A stretch of 8,398 nt of DNA from Parabacteroides sp. Its GTDB lineage: Bacteria > Bacteroidota > Bacteroidia > Bacteroidales > Tannerellaceae. The position numbers and the translations under genes were made by a program. The notes beneath the pieces are model-generated. The model was not told the origin of the DNA and searched no databases. It saw only the letters and a program-made list of their open reading frames with translations. The DNA is taken from assembly GCA_020026285.1 (NCBI GenBank), contig JAHHQS010000162.1, positions 1-8,398 on the forward strand, written 5' to 3'. Positions 4,808 through 8,398 of the stretch are shown here, piece by piece (position 1 is the first letter of the stretch; every line of letters starts with the position of its first letter).

Positions 4808-7351
4808 ATGAGAGTAAGTACAACATTGAGAGTGTATTTTAAATTGTCTTTTTTATTTTTTCTTGCTTTTCTTTCAAACTTTTCAGTTTGGGCAAAAAAT
4901 GGTGGTGATAAGATAAGAGTAGCGTGCGTTGGTAATAGTATTACGTATGGAGCAGGAATAGGTAATCGATTTCAAAATGCTTATCCCGGTATTTTACAAC
5001 AATGGCTGGGTACAGATTACGAAGTCCGGAATTTCGGCTATAGTGCACGAACCATGTTACGAAAAGGTGATTACCCTTATATGCATGAACAGATGTATAA
5101 ACAGGCTAAAGCTTTTTTGCCTAATATTGTAACTATAAAATTAGGAACAAATGACAGTAAACCCAAAAACTGGATCTATAAAAATGATTTTGAGAAAGAC
5201 TTGACAACAATGGTTAATGAATTTCAGGCTCTTTCAAGTAAACCTGAAATTTTTTTGTGTTTGCCGGCTCCGGCTCCAAAAGAAAAATGGGGAATCAATG
5301 ACAGTACTATCTCCAGATATATTATTCCTATCATAAAGAAGGTCGCTAAAAAGAAAAGGTTGAAGGTTATTGATTTGTATTCCGCATTGAAACCTTATCA
5401 TCCTCAATATTTTGTTGATGGTGTACATCCTAATCCTGATGGTTCTGCTGTAATTGCTAAAGAAATTTATAAAGAATTGACAGGGAATGAGGCTCCGAAA
5501 TTTGATTCAAAACAAGCTTTCCCTGGAAAAAAATCCACTTGGAATGGATGTAGCCGCTATGACTTTATTTGTGCCGGAAGAAATGCAACAGTGGTTGTTC
5601 CAAAGAAAGCTGCCGAAGGTAAGCCTTGGATCTGGCGTCCGGCATTTTTTGATGCATTTCCTTCGGTAGATAAAGCTCTTTTGGAAAAAGGTTTTCATAT
5701 CGCCTATTTAGATGTAACACATTTTTATGGTAGTCCGAATGGAGTGCGCATGGGCAATGAATTTTATGATGTTATGACAAAAATTTATCATTTGTCATCA
5801 AAAGTCGTGGTTGAAGGATTTAGCCGTGGAGGATATTATGCTCTTAACTGGGCTGCTGCAAATGCTGATAAAGTGTCTTGTCTTTATATTGATGCTCCCG
5901 TATGTGATTTGACAAGTTGGCCAGGAAGAAAACGTGCTGATTTATGGAAGAATGTATTGGCAGAATGGAACGTGAAAGATGAAGAAGTGACTTCTTCTTT
6001 TCGTGGTAATGCTTTACAGTTATTACCTAAATTAGCCAAAGCTCGTATTCCTATTATAGCTGTTTGTGGTGATAGTGATAAAGTTGTGCCATTTGAAGAA
6101 AACTTCAAACCTGTGCGTGAGGCTTATGAAGCTATGGGAGGTGTTGTGGAATTGATACTTAAGCCAGGTTGTGATCATCATCCTCATAGTTTGACTGATC
6201 CTGAGCCTGTAGTGGATTTCATTCTTCGCTATCAGCAGGGCTATGATAAATATCAAATGATAAATCGTCGTACAGATTTGACAAATGCTTTCCTTCGTTT
6301 TAAGAATGAAAAGAAGGGTACAGTTGCTTTTTTAGGTGGATCAATTACTGAAATGAGAGGTTGGAAGGATCAGATCTGCGAAGATTTGAAACAACGTTTC
6401 CCTGAAACAGATTTTAATTTTATTTATGCAGGAATCGGTTCAACAGGTAGTACTCCTCATGCTTTTCGTATGGAACGAGACATATTAGAAAAGGGGGTAC
6501 CTGATTTATTGTTCTTCGAAGCTGCAGTTAATGATGATGCTACAGCTAAACCTTTGGATCAAGTACGTGCTGTTGAAGGTATTGTACGCCATATGCGTGC
6601 TGTCAATCCAAAGATGGATTTGGTTATGCTTTATTTTATTTATGATCCATTTATTCCATTATTGAATAAGGGTATTCAACCTGACGTAATAATGAATCAT
6701 GAGCGAGTTGCCAACGCTTATTCTATTTCTTCTATAAATTTAGCATACGAAATAGCAAATAGAATGAAAGCAGGAGAATTTAATTGGGATAAGTTTGGAG
6801 GAACTCATCCATTATGGTTTGGACATAAGTTTTATGCTGCTTCAATTGCTAAATTGTTTGATGAAACAATTCATGTAATGAATAAAGCAGAGATTAAACC
6901 TCACGAGATGCCGGAAAAAACATTGGAATCATTTGCTTATGATAAAGGAAAATTGGTTAGTATAAAGGAGGCTACACGTTTGAAAGGTTTTTCAATTGTT
7001 GAAGATTGGATGCCTTCTGTTTGTAAAAAGGCTCTTTTACGTCCAGGTTTTTGTCATGTTCCAATGTTGGAATGCTTAAAAGGCGGTTCTTCATTTGAGT
7101 TTGAATTTAAAGGAAGAGCTGTTGGTATTTTTTGTGTAGCAGGTCCAAAAGCAGGAGTTTTGGAATATAAGATTGATGGTAAACCATATAAGGATTTAAA
7201 TATGTATACAAAAAATAGTAAGGGATTATACATACCTGGAGTATATATGTTTGATGCCGAATTGGAAGAAGGTAATCACATTTTGACAGTCCGTGTGAAG
7301 AAAGGTGAAAAATCAGAATGTCAGATTCGTGATTTTGTTGTCAATGAATAA
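4808..7351 (+). CDS. Secreted three-domain esterase (SGNH + alpha/beta-hydrolase + SGNH)
   Basis: This 847-residue exported protein has a signal peptide at 1-29 (likely cut VWA|K, no lipobox). Domain 1, about 35-225, is an SGNH hydrolase: GNSIT (42-46, Ser44), Gly77, GTND (113-116), DGVHP (204-208, Asp204 and His207). Domain 2, about 245-475, is a serine alpha/beta-hydrolase: nucleophile elbow GFSRGG (337-342, Ser339), GDSDKVVP (421-428, Asp424) and a His cluster CDHHPHSL (455-462); KPWIWR and DAPVCDLTSWP fit a family often found beside or fused to GDSL esterases. Domain 3, about 503-690, is a second SGNH unit: GGSIT (510-514, Ser512), Gly542 or Gly544, AVND (573-576) and GGTHP (664-668, His667), where the Asp of DxxH is Gly664. 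Residues about 700-847 look like a beta-sandwich. It probably removes acetyl or other acyl groups from glycans, but the substrate is unknown. The frame opens at TTG 4796; the ATG at 4808 gives the cleaner signal peptide. No clear promoter lies in the 45-base gap after asparaginase. Confidence 0.85.
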   Translation: MRVSTTLRVYFKLSFLFFLAFLSNFSVWAKNGGDKIRVACVGNSITYGAGIGNRFQNAYPGILQQWLGTDYEVRNFGYSARTMLRKGDYPYMHEQMYKQAKAFLPNIVTIKLGTNDSKPKNWIYKNDFEKDLTTMVNEFQALSSKPEIFLCLPAPAPKEKWGINDSTISRYIIPIIKKVAKKKRLKVIDLYSALKPYHPQYFVDGVHPNPDGSAVIAKEIYKELTGNEAPKFDSKQAFPGKKSTWNGCSRYDFICAGRNATVVVPKKAAEGKPWIWRPAFFDAFPSVDKALLEKGFHIAYLDVTHFYGSPNGVRMGNEFYDVMTKIYHLSSKVVVEGFSRGGYYALNWAAANADKVSCLYIDAPVCDLTSWPGRKRADLWKNVLAEWNVKDEEVTSSFRGNALQLLPKLAKARIPIIAVCGDSDKVVPFEENFKPVREAYEAMGGVVELILKPGCDHHPHSLTDPEPVVDFILRYQQGYDKYQMINRRTDLTNAFLRFKNEKKGTVAFLGGSITEMRGWKDQICEDLKQRFPETDFNFIYAGIGSTGSTPHAFRMERDILEKGVPDLLFFEAAVNDDATAKPLDQVRAVEGIVRHMRAVNPKMDLVMLYFIYDPFIPLLNKGIQPDVIMNHERVANAYSISSINLAYEIANRMKAGEFNWDKFGGTHPLWFGHKFYAASIAKLFDETIHVMNKAEIKPHEMPEKTLESFAYDKGKLVSIKEATRLKGFSIVEDWMPSVCKKALLRPGFCHVPMLECLKGGSSFEFEFKGRAVGIFCVAGPKAGVLEYKIDGKPYKDLNMYTKNSKGLYIPGVYMFDAELEEGNHILTVRVKKGEKSECQIRDFVVNE

Positions 7352-7372
7352 TAGATAGATTCTATTATTCAT
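7344..7372. repeat. Perfect 12-bp inverted repeat over the esterase stop codon
   Basis: ATGAATAATAGA (7344-7355) and TCTATTATTCAT (7361-7372) are perfect inverted repeats around TAGAT. The left arm includes the TAA stop of the esterase gene (7349-7351). The repeat ATAGATAGA at 7351-7359 recurs at 7371-7379. No T-run follows on either strand, so it is not a standard intrinsic terminator; it may be an mRNA 3'-end or processing structure. The stem is nearly all A-T. Confidence 0.45.
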
Positions 7373-7381
7373 AGATAGAAG

Positions 7382-7416
7382 AGTATTGGATATAGAAGCA
7401 TGTTTCATTCAATACT
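7382..7416. repeat. Second inverted repeat in the esterase-walJ spacer
   Basis: AGTATTGGAT (7382-7391) pairs with ATTCAATACT (7407-7416) through ten pairs, one of them G-U. Inside it, GAA (7395-7397) can pair with TTC (7404-7406). ATAAATTAAG follows, so there is no T-run. Together with the hairpin just upstream, it makes the 94-base spacer largely foldable. Whether it separates transcripts or controls the next gene cannot be seen. Confidence 0.35.
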
Positions 7417-7445
7417 ATAAATTAAGATTGAAAATTGAATAAGAT

Positions 7446-8252
7446 ATGAAATTGATTTTTTTTAGCTTAGCTAGTGGCAGTAGTGGAAACTGTTACTATC
7501 TAGGTACACCTGAGTACGGAATACTAATTGATTCCGGGATAAGTGTTCGTACAATAAAAAAGGTGTTAAAAGAACGGTCGATTGATTTGTCACAGATTAT
7601 GGCTATACTGGTAACACATGATCATGCAGATCATATTAAGACAGTAGGCTATATGGGAGAAAAATTAAATATCCCGGTATATACAACAGAAGGGGTCCAC
7701 CGTGGAATCGCAAAGAGTCGTTATGTGGAGGAAACTCTTGTTGCATCCAAGCGCGTTATAGAAAAGGAAGTTCCTTTCAAAATCCGAGATTTTGAAATTA
7801 CTGCTTTTCCTGTACCTCATGATAGTACAGATAGTGTAGGGTATTTTATTCAAATTGGAAAACATCGTTTTACAATCGCAACAGATGTTGGGCATATTAC
7901 AGAAAAAGTAAGTGAATATATCTGTAAAGCCAATCATTTGATATTGGAAGCTAATTATGATGAAGAAATGCTTCGTTATGGTAATTATCCGCAGTTCTTG
8001 AAAGAAAGGGTGGCAGGACCTATAGGACATTTGAGTAATCAGGAAGGTGCAGAGTTCCTGGCAACTCACTATACACTTGATCTGAAAAATGTATGGCTTT
8101 GCCATTTAAGTAGAGATAATAACCATCCGGAACTTGCTCTTAAAACATTTGATATTCGATTATTTGAAGAAGGGATTCGCGTAGGAAAAGATCTTTCGTT
8201 GGTAGCATTGAAGCGAACAACACCTTCTGATATTTATGAATTTGAACTTTAA
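7446..8252 (+). CDS. WalJ/YycJ-type metallo-beta-lactamase-fold hydrolase
   Basis: This 268-residue cytoplasmic protein without a signal peptide has the full metal-binding set of the MBL fold: THDHADH (57-63), HDS (125-127), the bridging Asp in ATDVGH (145-150, Asp147) and His220. The N-terminal SLASGSSGNCYYL (7-19), DSGIS (29-33), LEANYD (167-172), GHLSN (194-198) and HLSRDNN (220-226) are typical of the WalJ/YycJ branch. Firmicute WalJ belongs to the WalKR operon and has been linked to DNA exonuclease activity and cell-wall or replication control; here there is no WalRK neighbour, so only the biochemical class (metal-dependent hydrolase, probably a nuclease) should be carried over. Length matches the family. 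It starts at an ATG with no Shine-Dalgarno and no clear promoter, 94 bases after the esterase gene. A promoter and a tRNA gene follow it, with no obvious terminator between. Confidence 0.88.
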   Translation: MKLIFFSLASGSSGNCYYLGTPEYGILIDSGISVRTIKKVLKERSIDLSQIMAILVTHDHADHIKTVGYMGEKLNIPVYTTEGVHRGIAKSRYVEETLVASKRVIEKEVPFKIRDFEITAFPVPHDSTDSVGYFIQIGKHRFTIATDVGHITEKVSEYICKANHLILEANYDEEMLRYGNYPQFLKERVAGPIGHLSNQEGAEFLATHYTLDLKNVWLCHLSRDNNHPELALKTFDIRLFEEGIRVGKDLSLVALKRTTPSDIYEFEL

Positions 8253-8276
8253 GCAAACAAAAAATAATAATAAAAT

Positions 8277-8307
8277 TTTGGTTTTTCCGATTTTGTCTCT
8301 ATCTTTG
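8277..8307 (+). promoter_or_regulatory. Promoter of the tRNA-Lys gene
   Basis: This is the best promoter in the window. A -33 element TTTG (8277-8280), a 19-base spacer and a -7 element TATCTTTG (8300-8307) match the Bacteroidota consensus TTTG-N19-TAnnTTTG exactly. The box ends 36 bases before the first base of the tRNA, so transcription should begin about 30 bases upstream of the mature 5' end. Confidence 0.8.
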
Positions 8308-8313
8308 CACCCG

Positions 8314-8331
8314 CAATCAAGGAGATGATTG
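8314..8331 (+). repeat. Small hairpin in the tRNA precursor leader
   Basis: CAATCA (8314-8319) and TGATTG (8326-8331) are perfect 6-base inverted repeats around AGGAGA. They lie between the predicted transcription start and the tRNA 5' end, so they would form in the 5' leader that RNase P removes. The arms are short, so chance is possible. Confidence 0.3.
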
Positions 8332-8343
8332 TATATAGATGAT

Positions 8344-8398
8344 GACTTCGTAGCTCAGTTGGTAGAGCAAATGACTCTTAATCATTGGGTCGAGGGTT
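8344..8398 (+). tRNA. tRNA-Lys (anticodon CUU), 5' 55 bases, cut by the window edge
   Basis: The 5' acceptor strand GACTTCG (8344-8350) is followed by TA, a D-arm GCTC/GAGC (8353-8356, 8365-8368) with loop AGTTGGTA, and an anticodon arm AATGA/TCATT (8370-8374, 8382-8386) that closes the loop CTCTTAA. The anticodon CTT at 8377-8379 reads AAG (Lys). The variable loop GGGTC (8387-8391) and the 5' half of the T-stem GAGGG (8392-8396) follow, then TT of the T-loop at the window end. The rest of the T-arm and the 3' acceptor strand lie beyond 8398. Its promoter is at 8277-8307. Confidence 0.95.

Noticed and set aside
7665..8105. 146-codon minus-strand open frame opposite the WalJ-like gene
   Set aside because: It lies wholly antisense to a well-supported gene with a full set of MBL motifs; its product is Cys/Phe/Ile-rich with no domain, the usual shadow of a real coding strand.
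1..8398. Search for CRISPR arrays, transposon ends, integrase or phage genes, retron or toxin-antitoxin pairs
   Set aside because: No regularly spaced repeats, terminal inverted repeats with a transposase, or small gene pairs were seen. The tRNA at the right edge could be an integration site, but the sequence beyond it is not available.

Overview
The window reads as chromosomal DNA from a member of the Bacteroidota, most likely the order Bacteroidales (a Bacteroides, Phocaeicola or Parabacteroides-like gut or oral anaerobe). The evidence is AT-rich DNA with very AT-rich spacers, starts without Shine-Dalgarno sequences, three well-placed copies of the Bacteroidota -7 element TAnnTTTG (all TATCTTTG), and a DUF3943 outer-membrane-type protein, a family typical of this phylum. 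The genus cannot be fixed from the sequence alone.

Layout, left to right. Bases 1-323 hold no convincing gene, only weak hairpins and weak promoter-like boxes. A BASS-fold membrane transporter follows (324-1274, +). It runs head-on into a minus-strand DUF3943 protein with a signal peptide (1306-2784, -), and a strong hairpin at the junction overlaps the stop codon of the latter. A 204-base divergent spacer with an AT-rich inverted repeat leads to a TRIC/UPF0126 cation-channel-like protein (2989-3600, +). Next come a cytoplasmic type I L-asparaginase (3701-4762, +) with its own -7 box, a large secreted three-domain esterase-like protein (4808-7351, +), a WalJ/YycJ-type metallo-beta-lactamase-fold hydrolase (7446-8252, +), and the first 55 bases of a tRNA-Lys(CUU) gene (8344-8398, +) that is cut by the window edge.

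Most of this is ordinary housekeeping or conserved accessory content, and the genes do not form one visible pathway. The asparaginase, the esterase and the WalJ homologue lie on one strand with short gaps, but nothing shows that they work together. No CRISPR array, insertion sequence, integrase, phage gene or SusC/SusD pair is present.

The most interesting object is the 847-residue protein at 4808-7351. One signal peptide leads an SGNH esterase domain, a complete serine alpha/beta-hydrolase domain, a second and different SGNH domain lacking the usual Asp of the DxxH block, and a C-terminal beta-rich domain. It looks like a multi-catalytic secreted or periplasmic deacylase of unknown substrate, and it stands outside any visible polysaccharide-utilisation locus. 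I found no convincing evidence of a wholly new biological system; secondary points are regulatory hairpins and corrected gene starts.
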